From positions 186,001 to 250,000 of the forward strand of contig JAIBEK010000018.1 in assembly GCA_019459145.1 (NCBI GenBank): 64,000 bases of DNA, in the 5' to 3' direction. Source of the DNA: Arenimonas sp. Lineage in GTDB: Bacteria; Pseudomonadota; Alphaproteobacteria; Rhizobiales; Rhizobiaceae. The notes under the pieces are model-generated. The model made no database searches. It saw nothing but the letters and a program-made list of their open reading frames with translations, and had not been told where the DNA came from. Of this stretch, positions 43,267 to 51,599 are shown piece after piece (position 1 is the stretch's first letter; every line of letters begins with the position of its first letter). Position numbers and translations under genes: made by a program.

Positions 43267-43974
43267 GTGAGTTTGCCGATGAAGACGCTTTTCGATATCC
43301 CGACCGCACCGCTCGTTCCCGTTCGGGGCGAAACCGCCGGCTATCCGGTTCACCGCATTTTCGGCGTCGGGCGCAACTATGCCGAACACGCCGCCGAAAT
43401 GGGCTATGAGGTCGATCGCGAGACGCCGTTCTACTTCACCAAGCCGGCATCGGCGATCGTCGCCACCGGCAGCGAAATTCCCTATCCGCCCGGAACTTCC
43501 AATTTCCACTACGAGATGGAACTGGTGGTGGCGATCGGCGCGCCCGCTTTCCGGGTGAGCGTGGAAGAGGCCGCCAGGGCGATCTACGGCTATGCCGCCG
43601 GCCTCGACATGACGCGGCGCGACCTGCAGCTTGCCGAGCGCGCCAAGCAAAGACCCTGGTCGCTGGGCAAGGCGTTCGAGCAGTCGGCGCCGATCGCGGA
43701 GATCACCAAGGCCGCCGAATTCGGCGAGGTCGGCCCGCAACGCATCCGGCTTTCGGTCAATGACGATATTCGCCAGGATGCGCACTTAAGCGATCTGGTC
43801 TGGTCGGTGGCGGAACTGATCAGCCATCTGTCGCGCTTCTATCATCTCGGCCCCGGCGACCTGATCTACACCGGAACGCCTGCGGGCGTCGGACCACTTC
43901 AGCCCGGCGACCGGATTTTCGGGGAGATCGACGGTTTGCAGCCGGTGACCATCACCATCGGCGCCGCCGCATAA
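43267..43974 (+). CDS. Fumarylacetoacetate hydrolase family protein
   Basis: A 235-residue hydrolase or isomerase of the FAH family, acting on the C-C bond of acylpyruvates or related ring-cleavage products. IFGVGRNYAEHAAEMG, the metal-ligand segment FHYEMELVVAIG and YTGTPAGVGPLQPGD are family motifs. Either GTG 43267 or ATG 43279 could be the start; neither has a strong ribosome-binding site. Divergent MarR and downstream TetR genes may control it. Substrate is not evident. Confidence 0.9.
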   Translation: MSLPMKTLFDIPTAPLVPVRGETAGYPVHRIFGVGRNYAEHAAEMGYEVDRETPFYFTKPASAIVATGSEIPYPPGTSNFHYEMELVVAIGAPAFRVSVEEAARAIYGYAAGLDMTRRDLQLAERAKQRPWSLGKAFEQSAPIAEITKAAEFGEVGPQRIRLSVNDDIRQDAHLSDLVWSVAELISHLSRFYHLGPGDLIYTGTPAGVGPLQPGDRIFGEIDGLQPVTITIGAAA

Positions 43975-44001
43975 GTCTCGATCGGCGGCGAGGAGCCTCG
44001 C

Positions 44002-44643
44002 ATGGGCGAGCTTGGAAAGTTCGAACGGAAACTGCCGGAGGAGCGTCGCCGGGCGCTGATCGAGGCGACGCTCGCCTGCCTCGCCCGCGAGGGCCATGCC
44101 GGGCTGTCGATCCGCAAGATCAGCCGAGAGGCCGGCATTTCCGTCGGCCTCATCAACCATCACTATGCCAGCAAGGACGAACTCGTCGGCCATGCCTATG
44201 AGACCCTGTCGCTCGGCCTGCTCGCCCATATCCGCGACAAGGTCGAGGCGGCAGGGGGCGATCCGAGGGCGCGCCTCAGCGCCTATTTTCGCGCCTCGCT
44301 GTCGGCGCCGGTGCTGGAGCGCAGCACGCTGCGCACCTGGGTGGTGTTCTGGGGCATGATCGATCATTCGACGATCATGACCGAGGTGCACGACCGCACC
44401 TATGCCGAATACCGGCGCCTGCTGGAAACGCTGTTGGCGGCCGTCTGGGAGGCCTCCGGCCGGCCTATGCCGGATCTGAGGCTCGCCGCGATCGGGCTGG
44501 TCGCCATTCATGACGGGCTGTGGCTCGAATGGTGCCTCAATCCTCAGACCTTCTCGTCGGAGGAGGCGATCGGGCTGTGCGAGCAATGGACGGATTCGAT
44601 GCTCGCCACCCAGGCGGGTATGAGCGAAGAACGACAAAACTGA
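44002..44643 (+). CDS. TetR family regulator (BetI-like)
   Basis: A 213-residue repressor with an N-terminal helix-turn-helix, ISREAGISVGLINHHYASKDELVG, and a BetI-type C-terminal domain (residues about 85-200, with RTWVVFWGMIDHSTIMTEVH). BetI relatives respond to choline, but the ligand here is unknown. It is 27 bases after the FAH gene and 122 bases before a class III aminotransferase, which may be a target. Confidence 0.88.
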   Translation: MGELGKFERKLPEERRRALIEATLACLAREGHAGLSIRKISREAGISVGLINHHYASKDELVGHAYETLSLGLLAHIRDKVEAAGGDPRARLSAYFRASLSAPVLERSTLRTWVVFWGMIDHSTIMTEVHDRTYAEYRRLLETLLAAVWEASGRPMPDLRLAAIGLVAIHDGLWLEWCLNPQTFSSEEAIGLCEQWTDSMLATQAGMSEERQN

Positions 44644-44765
44644 ACACTCGTTTAATTTCTCTTGCCTCTGATCGCAGCGGCGGTATCATCGCGTCGTCAA
44701 AGGCCGGCCACGTGCGCCGGTGCACTGCCCAATTCACGCCGCCGCGCAATCCTGAGAGAGCCCCG

Positions 44766-46127
44766 ATGTCCAGTCCGAAAATCACCAGCACCGGCAGCAG
44801 CTACGGTGTTCAGTCCCTGCCCAAGATCGACTTTGGCCGTGGCAGCTATCTCTACGACGTCACCGGCAAGCGCTATCTCGACGGTTCCGGCGGTCCGGCG
44901 GTCTATTGCCTGGGGCACGCGCATCCGGAAGTGACGGAGGCAGTCAAGCAGCAGCTCGACCGCATCGCCCACGCCTACCGCTATCTTTTCACCTCGGATG
45001 CGGTGGAGGAACTCACCGAGATCATCACCAACAATACCGACGGGCATTTTCCCAACATCATCTATGTGTCGAGCGGGTCGGAAGCGGTCGAATCCTGCCT
45101 GAAGATTGCGCTTCAGTATCATACGGCCCGGGGCGAGAAGAGCCGCCGCCGCTTCATCGCCCGCGAACGCTCCTGGCATGGCAATACGCTGGGTGCGCTG
45201 TCGGTCTCGCACTTCAAGACCCGGCGCGACGCCTTCGAGGGCAGCCTGCTCGACGTCGCGTTCGTTTCCGCCGCCAATGCCTACCGGCCGCCGGAAGGCG
45301 TCACCGCCGAGGGGCTGGTCACCTATCTCGCCAAGGAACTGGAGGACAAGATCCTGGAGATCGGGCCGGACAAGGTCGCGGCCTTCATTTTCGAACCGGT
45401 GGTCGGGGCCGCCGGCGGCGTCGTGCCGGCGCCGGACGGTTATGCCAAGGCGATCCGTGCCATCTGTGACAAGTATGGCGTGCTGCTGATCGGCGACGAG
45501 GTGATGTGCGGATCGGGCCGCACCGGCACCTGGCGGGCGCTGGAACATGACGGCATCTTCCCCGACATCATGAGCGTGGCGAAGGGGCTTGCCGCCGGTT
45601 ACCAGCCGCTGGGTGCCGCGCTCTACAGCGACAAGGTCCACGAGACGCTGATGGCCGCGCATGGCGGGGCGATGACCGGGCACACCTTCACCGGCCACAC
45701 AGCTGCCTGTGCCGCCGGCGTCGCCGTGCAGAAGATCGTCACGCGTGATCGCCTGCTCGAGCGGGTGCTCGATCGGGGCGCAATCCTCCAGCAGGAGCTG
45801 CGCTCGGCGCTCGCCGATGTCGGCGAACTGGGCGACGTGCGCGGCCGGGGCTTCTTCATCGGGCTCGAACTGGTGAGCGATCCGATCACCAGGGCGCCGT
45901 TCCCCGCCTATGCCAGCCTGCATGCGGCGATCGGACGGCGCGCCTTCGAGGCCGGCCTGATCTGCTATCCCTGCACCGGCAATGTCGGCGGCACGGCCGG
46001 CGATACCGTCATTCTCGCACCACCCTACAATGCCAGCGAAGACGAACTCGGCGAAATCGTCGCGATCCTGTCGCGGGCGGTTCGCGAATCGGTCGCGGAA
46101 GCGCGGCGCACCGTCGCCGGTCGCTGA
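44766..46127 (+). CDS. Class III pyridoxal-phosphate aminotransferase
   Basis: A 453-residue aspartate aminotransferase superfamily (fold type I) enzyme that transfers an amino group from an omega-amino acid or amine to a 2-oxoacid. The PLP Lys is in MSVAKGLAAGYQPLGAALYS; IGDEVMCGSGRTG holds the cofactor Asp, and YLDGSGGPAVYCLGHAHPEV is the N-terminal substrate segment. ATG 44766 fixes the start; the open frame runs into the TetR gene upstream. The BetI-like TetR directly before it is the likely regulator. The amino donor cannot be told from sequence. Confidence 0.91.
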   Translation: MSSPKITSTGSSYGVQSLPKIDFGRGSYLYDVTGKRYLDGSGGPAVYCLGHAHPEVTEAVKQQLDRIAHAYRYLFTSDAVEELTEIITNNTDGHFPNIIYVSSGSEAVESCLKIALQYHTARGEKSRRRFIARERSWHGNTLGALSVSHFKTRRDAFEGSLLDVAFVSAANAYRPPEGVTAEGLVTYLAKELEDKILEIGPDKVAAFIFEPVVGAAGGVVPAPDGYAKAIRAICDKYGVLLIGDEVMCGSGRTGTWRALEHDGIFPDIMSVAKGLAAGYQPLGAALYSDKVHETLMAAHGGAMTGHTFTGHTAACAAGVAVQKIVTRDRLLERVLDRGAILQQELRSALADVGELGDVRGRGFFIGLELVSDPITRAPFPAYASLHAAIGRRAFEAGLICYPCTGNVGGTAGDTVILAPPYNASEDELGEIVAILSRAVRESVAEARRTVAGR

Positions 46128-46273
46128 GAAAACACGCCGCCCCACCGCCTGTTGCATCAATCGAAAGTCGTATTCCGACGAGGATCGGCGGCCGGTGCCG
46201 TCGTCAAAGCGTCACATCCGTGCACAAACCTGTTGGAATCTCCGCGCGACCGACGGATCAGAGCGAAGTTTGC

Positions 46274-46289
46274 TTTGACGCAGGTCAAA
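46274..46289. promoter_or_regulatory. FNR/FixK-type binding box
   Basis: TTTGAC-GCAG-GTCAAA is a perfect inverted repeat that matches the CRP/FNR-family consensus TTGAY-N4-RTCAA. Its centre is about 125 bases before the start of the coiled-coil gene; CATTGT near 46316-46321 could be a -10 region. Control by an FNR, FixK or NnrR protein is inferred. Confidence 0.6.
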
Positions 46290-46347
46290 ACATCCCCGAT
46301 CTTCCACCCATGGGTCATTGTATCGGCAGTAATCGATGTAAAGTTTG

Positions 46348-46368
46348 TTCTAAAACAATATTTTAGAA
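46348..46368. repeat. A/T-rich inverted repeat in leader of the coiled-coil gene
   Basis: TTCTAAAA and TTTTAGAA are perfect 8-bp arms around CAATA, immediately followed by the palindrome GAAGATCTTC (46366-46375). The TTTAGAA half-site recalls iron-response (Irr) elements, though in everted order. Confidence 0.5.
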
Positions 46369-46406
46369 GATCTTCATGCAGCTGCCGGGGTGGATTGGGG
46401 AACAGC

Positions 46407-47912
46407 ATGGTCATGAGTTTTTTTCGCCGCACCGATGAACAGGGCAAAGGCGGGACCGGCTATCGCCCGGACGCCGGCCAGGCAAACGGCTCGGCGTCCG
46501 CCGCTTCCTCGTCGTCCTCGCCACAGCCTCTGGGTGAATTCGAAGAATGCCAGGCTTTTGGGTCGGTCGTAGAGGAAAGCCAGTTGTCCTCCGAACATCT
46601 CCTGTCCGGCTTCGGTTTCCTGCAGGAACGCGTTTCCTCCCTGCTCAGCGCCCACAACGAGGCGCTGGCCGAGCTTGCATCGCTGCGCACAGAGCGGGCG
46701 CGGATCGCCTCGCTGCTCGACTATGAAAGCAATGCCCGCAGGAAGCTCGACGGCGAAAGCCTGCGGCTTGCGTCCGAGTGCAAGGATCTCAAGGCCGAGA
46801 ACACGCAGATGCGCGGCGAGATCGAGGACAATCGCGAGAAGCTGGTCAAGCTGCAGGCGCTCTACGAGGCCAACGCCCAGGATCTTGCCGTGGTCGAGAC
46901 GCGGCTGCGCGATGCCTCGCGCGAGCTCGATGAGCGCATCCGCCAGTATGACGAGACGGCGGCCCTTCTGAAGCGTGCCCATCACGACCTCGAACAGCGC
47001 AACCGCGATTTCGCCATGATGCGGGAGAAATACGAGACCGAACGGACGCAGCATCATGTGCTGAGCGAGACTTCGCGTCGCGAGGCCGATGCCCAGGCCC
47101 GTGAGGTCGCGCGCCTGACCGAGGAAAAAGGCCAGTTGAAAAATGGCCTGGCGCACCAGGAGAACCTGTCGCGCAATCTGGTCGGCGAAGTGACCACGCT
47201 GCGCCAGGAACTTTCCTTCACCGAGGAGAAGCTGAAGCGCCTGCAAAGTGATCTGGACACGCGCCAGAGCGCCATGGCGGTCGAGATGTCGCAACTTTCC
47301 ACCCGGCACGAGGCGATCAACTCGAAGGCCGAACTGGTTGAAAAGCTGCTGGTGACGGCGCGCGGCCGTCTCAAGATGGTCGAGGACGAATTGCAGGCGA
47401 ACCGTTCGGAGCTGAAGCAGACGAAGGCGGAACTGGCGACCTCGACGCTGCGCGCCGATCGCCTGGCGCAGGAGCTCGCGGAGGCGCGCGCGGCCCAGGC
47501 CGAGAATGAATCGACCCGCCGTGATCTGTCGCTGCAGGTCAGCGAACTGACCATGCGGCTGCGCGATTCGGAAAACATGCGCGGCAAGCGGGATCGCGAT
47601 GCCGAGACGGCGAAGCGCGACTTCGACCAGCGCAACCGCGCCGACCTGGAAGAGATCCGCCAGTATCGCTCCAGCGCCGAAGTGGCCAAGGCGGAAATCC
47701 GCCAGTTGCGCTCGGAGATCGCCATCCTGACGGGTCAGCTCGAGGTGGCGCGGACCGACCGGCAGGCTGCGCCCGCGGTCGCGATGCCGGCCGCGTCGCT
47801 GGGGCCGCTCGAAAGCTGGAGTGTGCCGCTCGATGGCGCCACCGCCGCCAGGCCGATCATCGAGATCTCGGAAAAATCCTTGCGCGGCGCCATGCCGCCA
47901 GCCGATGCCTGA
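46407..47912 (+). CDS. Long coiled-coil protein of unknown function
   Basis: A 501-residue protein. After a Ser-rich low-complexity N-terminus (about residues 15-45) nearly all of residues 70-455 show heptad-like Leu, Glu, Arg and Lys patterns, for example LASLRTERARIASLLDYESN and LKQTKAELATSTLRADRLAQ, which predict a single long coiled coil. A short C-terminal tail ends in IIEISEKSLRG. There is no signal peptide or membrane segment. Such proteins may act as cytoskeletal or polar scaffolds; I do not recognise a named family. ATG 46407 has TTGGGG before it. Upstream lie an FNR-like box and an A/T-rich inverted repeat; a terminator follows. Confidence 0.8.
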   Translation: MVMSFFRRTDEQGKGGTGYRPDAGQANGSASAASSSSSPQPLGEFEECQAFGSVVEESQLSSEHLLSGFGFLQERVSSLLSAHNEALAELASLRTERARIASLLDYESNARRKLDGESLRLASECKDLKAENTQMRGEIEDNREKLVKLQALYEANAQDLAVVETRLRDASRELDERIRQYDETAALLKRAHHDLEQRNRDFAMMREKYETERTQHHVLSETSRREADAQAREVARLTEEKGQLKNGLAHQENLSRNLVGEVTTLRQELSFTEEKLKRLQSDLDTRQSAMAVEMSQLSTRHEAINSKAELVEKLLVTARGRLKMVEDELQANRSELKQTKAELATSTLRADRLAQELAEARAAQAENESTRRDLSLQVSELTMRLRDSENMRGKRDRDAETAKRDFDQRNRADLEEIRQYRSSAEVAKAEIRQLRSEIAILTGQLEVARTDRQAAPAVAMPAASLGPLESWSVPLDGATAARPIIEISEKSLRGAMPPADA

Positions 47913-47971
47913 CCGTAAAGGCCGCGCCGCGCCATGGCGCGGTCGGGCCGATGCCTAAAGGGTACAGCAGA

Positions 47972-48006
47972 GCCGCCGGTTTCTCGGGAGCCGACGGCCT
48001 TTTTTT
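47972..48006 (+). terminator. Rho-independent terminator of coiled-coil gene
   Basis: GCCGCCGG (47972-47979) and CCGACGGC (47991-47998) pair with one mismatch around an 11-base loop and are followed by eight T. Confidence 0.85.
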
Positions 48007-48111
48007 GCGTTCTTCGCTCCAAAGCGAGCGTCTCTTTTCGGGCTGCCGAAGATTGACGAATGCGGGAACTTGATAGACGATTTCTATAAATGCGAGTGGT
48101 GGGGAGGGGAA

Positions 48112-49164
48112 ATGAGTACCATAGAAGAAAATCTGCGTGCAATTTCGGATCGTGTGAGATCGCATTCGAGCACTATGGCAACAGAAGAAGCTGTGAAGAC
48201 GGCCGTGGTGCTTCCGTTTTTGAGGGCTCTCGGGTATGACGTTTTCGACCCAACGGAGGTCGTCCCAGAATTCACCGCCGACGCCGTCGGCAAAAAGGGT
48301 GAAAAGGTGGACTATGCTATTAAGATAGATAATGAAATTCGGATTCTGATTGAGTGCAAGCCAGTGTCGGTTACGCTCGAAAGGAAGCATCTTGATCAAT
48401 TATACCGCTATTTCAGTGTAACAAATGCGAAATTTGCTATATTGACTAACGGAAGAACATTTAACTTTTACACCGATCTTGAAGCTCCAAATAAACTCGA
48501 TGCGCGACCATTTCTAATATTTGATGTGACTGATTTCAATTCGGGTCTCGTTACCGAGCTTCGGAAGTTCGAAAAAGCCGCCTTTGATGTCTCGGCGATT
48601 CTGGCAACAGCAGAGCGGCTTAAGTATACATCGGGCGTAAAGCAGCAGATTGCCAAGTTGATTGAGGACCCCTCGGAGGACTTCGTTCGGTTGGTTGTCA
48701 ATGGCATTTACGAAGGGCGTTTGACTGCGCAGGCACGAGAAATGCTTACCGGCGTGGTCAGGACCGCATTTCGCGAGGTCATAATGGATACGGTCAAAAA
48801 CCGGCTTTCCAGCGCGCTTGCGGACACCGAAGAGGTAATCGAGAAGATCGACGATCCCGTTGCAGACGAACCTGATGTGGTGACTACTGACGAGGAACGG
48901 GAAGGTTATATGATCGTCAAGGCGATCGTCCGTGATACAATCGGTCCGCAGCGGGTCATCATGCGCGACCAGAAATCCTACTGTGGAATCCTTGTTGATA
49001 ACAATAATCGAAAGCCATTAGCCCGGCTCTGGTTCAATCGGTCTGTCAAGTACATAGGTCTGTTCGATGGCGACAACGAGGAGCGTGTAATCGTCGATTC
49101 ACTTGATCAGATATATGACTTCAGCGAACGGTTGAGAGCGACCGCGAGAAAATACATCTCCTGA
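48112..49164 (+). CDS. Orphan protein with type I restriction HsdR N-terminal-like nuclease domain
   Basis: A 350-residue protein. The N-terminal half resembles the HsdR N domain, a PD-(D/E)XK nuclease fold: VDYAIKI, then RILIECKPV, supplies the Asp and the Glu-x-Lys of the active site. The C-terminal part (about 270-350), with QRVIMRDQKSYCGILVDNN and YIGLFDGDNEERVIV, occurs in similar stand-alone proteins. No helicase motor, HsdS or HsdM gene is present, so it is not a full restriction system. Codon use is visibly more A/T-rich than all neighbours, suggesting recent acquisition. ATG 48112 follows GGGGAGGGG. A defence role is inferred. Confidence 0.8.
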   Translation: MSTIEENLRAISDRVRSHSSTMATEEAVKTAVVLPFLRALGYDVFDPTEVVPEFTADAVGKKGEKVDYAIKIDNEIRILIECKPVSVTLERKHLDQLYRYFSVTNAKFAILTNGRTFNFYTDLEAPNKLDARPFLIFDVTDFNSGLVTELRKFEKAAFDVSAILATAERLKYTSGVKQQIAKLIEDPSEDFVRLVVNGIYEGRLTAQAREMLTGVVRTAFREVIMDTVKNRLSSALADTEEVIEKIDDPVADEPDVVTTDEEREGYMIVKAIVRDTIGPQRVIMRDQKSYCGILVDNNNRKPLARLWFNRSVKYIGLFDGDNEERVIVDSLDQIYDFSERLRATARKYIS

Positions 49165-49246
49165 GATCGTCAAGCGCTTCGTTTGTCGCGTCGGAGCCTC
49201 GCGGGGGCGTGATTTGTTCAAGTGCTCGGGGGAGTTGACTTAGATT

Positions 49247-49648
49247 GTGAGGAAGCCACTCCTCGAGCGCTCCTGCCGGGACTGCACCTTGTGCTGCGAC
49301 CTGCCGGACATAGACGAGCTCGACAAGCCGGCCAACACGCTCTGTCGCCACTGCGTGCGCGACGAGGGCTGTATCGCCTATGCGGCGCGACCGGCGACCT
49401 GTCGTGACTTCCTCTGCGCCTGGCGAACCGATGTTGCGCTGGGTGCCGAATGGGAGCCGCGCCTGAGCCATATGATGGTCTATCGCCAGGGGGACCAACT
49501 GACCGTGCTGGTCGATCCGCGCCATCAAGGGGCCTGGAGAGAGGCGCCGTATCAGGGCCAATTGCGCGCCTGGGCGGCGCAAGCCGCGGCGATCGGCGGC
49601 TATGTCATCGTCTGGGTGGGGGACGAGGTGTTCAAGGTGGAGGGATGA
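49247..49648 (+). CDS. Cysteine-cluster protein (YkgJ-like), metal-binding, unknown role
   Basis: A 133-residue protein with nine Cys in its first 57 residues, at 10, 13, 16, 17, 33, 36, 42, 52 and 57, a spacing typical of zinc or iron-sulfur chelating YkgJ-type proteins. The rest has no recognised domain. GTG 49247 is the start shown; the codon before it is ATT at 49244, nine bases after GGGGGAG, with TAG before that, so an ATT start is possible. A long hairpin follows at 49689-49722, and tRNA-Val lies beyond. Confidence 0.72.
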   Translation: MRKPLLERSCRDCTLCCDLPDIDELDKPANTLCRHCVRDEGCIAYAARPATCRDFLCAWRTDVALGAEWEPRLSHMMVYRQGDQLTVLVDPRHQGAWREAPYQGQLRAWAAQAAAIGGYVIVWVGDEVFKVEG

Positions 49649-49688
49649 CAGTGCGCTGCCGTGCCGGGACGGCCTGTGCGCCGATGCG

Positions 49689-49722
49689 ACAAGGGCTCGG
49701 CGATTTCTCGCCAAGCCCTTGT
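49689..49722 (+). terminator. Hairpin terminator after cysteine-cluster gene
   Basis: ACAAGGGCT-C-GGCGA and TCGCC-A-AGCCCTTGT form a 15-bp stem with one mismatch and a TTTC loop, followed by TTTGAATT. The T-run is short, but the stem is strong. Confidence 0.7.
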
Positions 49723-49733
49723 TTGAATTAGGA

Positions 49734-49808
<75 letters not shown>

Positions 49809-49902
49809 ATCCGATGGCGGCTTAAGACCACAAAACCCTTAGGCCCGTCAATAGGGATTTTTCGGATTTGTGACGAGTTTTTAAAGCCGCCCGTAAAAGC
49901 CC

Positions 49903-50265
49903 TTAGGCGGCAAGGAGTTTGTTGACCTCGTTGACGAGGTCGCGCAGGTGGAAAGGCTTGGAGAGGACCTTGGCGTCCTTGGGCGCCTTCGAATCGGCGT
50001 TGAGCGCGACGGCGGCAAAGCCGGTGATGAACATCACCTTGAGGTCCGGATCGAGTTCGGTCGCGCGGCGCGCCAGTTCGATGCCGTCCATCTCCGGCAT
50101 GACGATGTCGGTCAGCAGCAGCGAGAAGGGCTCTTCGCGAAGGCGGTCATAGGCGCTGGCACCATTGTCGAAGGAAGATACCTTGTATCCCGCCTTCTCG
50201 AGCGCCTTGACCAGGAACCGGCGCATATCGTTGTCGTCTTCGGCGAGAAGAATTTTCTGAATCAT
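49903..50265 (-). CDS. cpdR: CpdR-type response regulator receiver
   Basis: A 120-residue single-domain receiver. The acidic pocket is in LLAEDDNDMRR, the phosphorylated Asp in LLLTDIVMPEMDG, the Thr in VMFITGFAAVA and the Lys in LSKPFHL. Near identity of MPEMDGIELARRATELDPDL and the ending NKLLAA to rhizobial CpdR is striking. In Caulobacter and Sinorhizobium the unphosphorylated protein steers the ClpXP protease to the pole and so controls the cell cycle and CtrA turnover. It lies alone, divergent from an N-formylglutamate amidohydrolase gene. Confidence 0.93.
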   Translation of the reverse strand: MIQKILLAEDDNDMRRFLVKALEKAGYKVSSFDNGASAYDRLREEPFSLLLTDIVMPEMDGIELARRATELDPDLKVMFITGFAAVALNADSKAPKDAKVLSKPFHLRDLVNEVNKLLAA

Positions 50266-50455
50266 GGACGTCCGCTACTCACTCATTTCCAGGGAAGGCT
50301 TTCGGGCTTTTTAGTTTCCTCTTGTGGAGTAAACATCCGGTGAAGAACCGGGTTTGCGGGCTCGAACGCCATTTGACGCCAATATGGACTTTCGCGGGGG
50401 CAACTGGCAACATGAACGACGCAAGAAGGTTGTGACTTGGTAAAAAAGAGGCAGC

Positions 50456-51340
50456 GTGAACGGGATGACAGGCGAATTCGAGCTGTTCGAGGTACGCGAA
50501 CCGCAAACGCAGTCGATCCCCTTCGTCTACAATTCGCCCCATAGCGGGCGGCGCTACCCGGCTCGCTTCCTCGACCAGTCGCGACTCGACGGCCTGGCGA
50601 TCCGCCGGTCGGAAGACCATTATGTCGAGGAACTGTTCGGTGCCGCGCCCGATTTCGGCGCGCCGCTGCTGATCGCCCATTTCCCGCGCGCCTTCGTCGA
50701 TGTCAATCGCGAGCCCTATGAGCTCGATCCGCGCATGTTCTCCGATCCGGTTCCGTCGTTCGCCAATATCAATTCCGTGCGCGTGGCGGGCGGGCTCGGT
50801 ACCATTCCACGCATCGTGGCGGAGAATATGGAGATCTATGCGAAGCGGCTGCCGGTCGCCGAGGCGCTGGAGCGCATCGAGGCGGTCTACAAGCCCTATC
50901 ACGCCTGCCTTCGCAAGCTGATCGCGCGCACCCATGCCCGCTTCGGGTTCGGGGTTCTGGTCGATTGCCATTCCATGCCGGGCAATATTCGCATCGCCGG
51001 CAGCGGCATCCGCCCCGACTTCATCATCGGCGATCGCTACGGCACCAGCGCGTCCGCCGACCTGTCCCAGGCTGCGCTGGAGTTTCTTGAAGGCCTGGGC
51101 TTTGTTGCCGTGCGCAATAAGCCCTATGCCGGCGGTTTCATCACCGAACACTATGGTCGGCCGGCGCGTGGCCTGCATGCTGTGCAAATCGAGGTGAATC
51201 GCGCGCTCTATGTCGATGAGGCGACGCTTGCGAAGCGCGGCGATTTCGGTGCGCTGGCCGGCTCCATCGCGGTCTTCATGCAGCAGATGGCTGAATTTGT
51301 CGCCGATTATGCCGGCGATACCGCGCTCGCTGCCGAATAG
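50456..51340 (+). CDS. N-formylglutamate amidohydrolase
   Basis: A 294-residue zinc-dependent hydrolase of the HutG family that splits N-formylglutamate to glutamate and formate, the last step of one route of histidine breakdown. VYNSPHSGRRYPARF holds the His metal ligand, HFPRAFVDVNREPYELDPRMF is a family signature, and DCHSMPG supplies further ligands. GTG 50456 and ATG 50465 are both possible; AGAGG at 50447-50451 slightly favours the GTG. No hut genes surround it, so the role may be in formyl-peptide recycling. The MmgR-like sRNA lies just after, on the other strand. Confidence 0.93.
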   Translation: MNGMTGEFELFEVREPQTQSIPFVYNSPHSGRRYPARFLDQSRLDGLAIRRSEDHYVEELFGAAPDFGAPLLIAHFPRAFVDVNREPYELDPRMFSDPVPSFANINSVRVAGGLGTIPRIVAENMEIYAKRLPVAEALERIEAVYKPYHACLRKLIARTHARFGFGVLVDCHSMPGNIRIAGSGIRPDFIIGDRYGTSASADLSQAALEFLEGLGFVAVRNKPYAGGFITEHYGRPARGLHAVQIEVNRALYVDEATLAKRGDFGALAGSIAVFMQQMAEFVADYAGDTALAAE

Positions 51341-51355
51341 GCATGCCCTCAAGGC

Positions 51356-51432
51356 AAAAAAAACCGCGCCATGGGCGCGGCTAAGTCTAGGGAGGAAACA
51401 CCCAAGGAGGGTATTTACAGTCCGGAGACTGC
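51356..51432 (-). ncRNA. mmgR: MmgR-like trans-encoded sRNA (alpha-r8 family)
   Basis: A 77-nt transcript is predicted on the minus strand. It carries the 10-nt motif UUUCCUCCCU, conserved in rhizobial alpha-r8 RNAs, in a single-stranded stretch between a hairpin ACCC-UCCUU-GGGU and a terminator stem GCCGCGCC/GGCGCGG with eight U. A first hairpin CAGUC/GACUG lies at the 5' end. A near-consensus promoter precedes it. In Sinorhizobium MmgR limits polyhydroxybutyrate granule accumulation and responds to nitrogen source; that role is inferred here. Confidence 0.85.
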
Positions 51433-51438
51433 AAGAAA

Positions 51439-51467
51439 ATAATATTGCTGCGACGCACAATCGTCAA
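51439..51467 (-). promoter_or_regulatory. Sigma-70 promoter of the MmgR-like sRNA
   Basis: On the minus strand TTGACG (51462-51467) is followed by exactly 17 bases and TATTAT (51439-51444). The seventh base downstream, 51432, is the predicted start, matching the expected 77-nt RNA. Confidence 0.85.
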
Positions 51468-51599
51468 GTCGCAAAAGATGTTTTTTTAAGCGCGGCGCTT
51501 TTTTGTGCAAATTTTGCCGGGTCGTCATTTGTGGCCGCGATTGCAAATCGGCGAAACTGCTTTATGAAACCGCTGTCCCGATCCCTTCAATGAGCGGAA

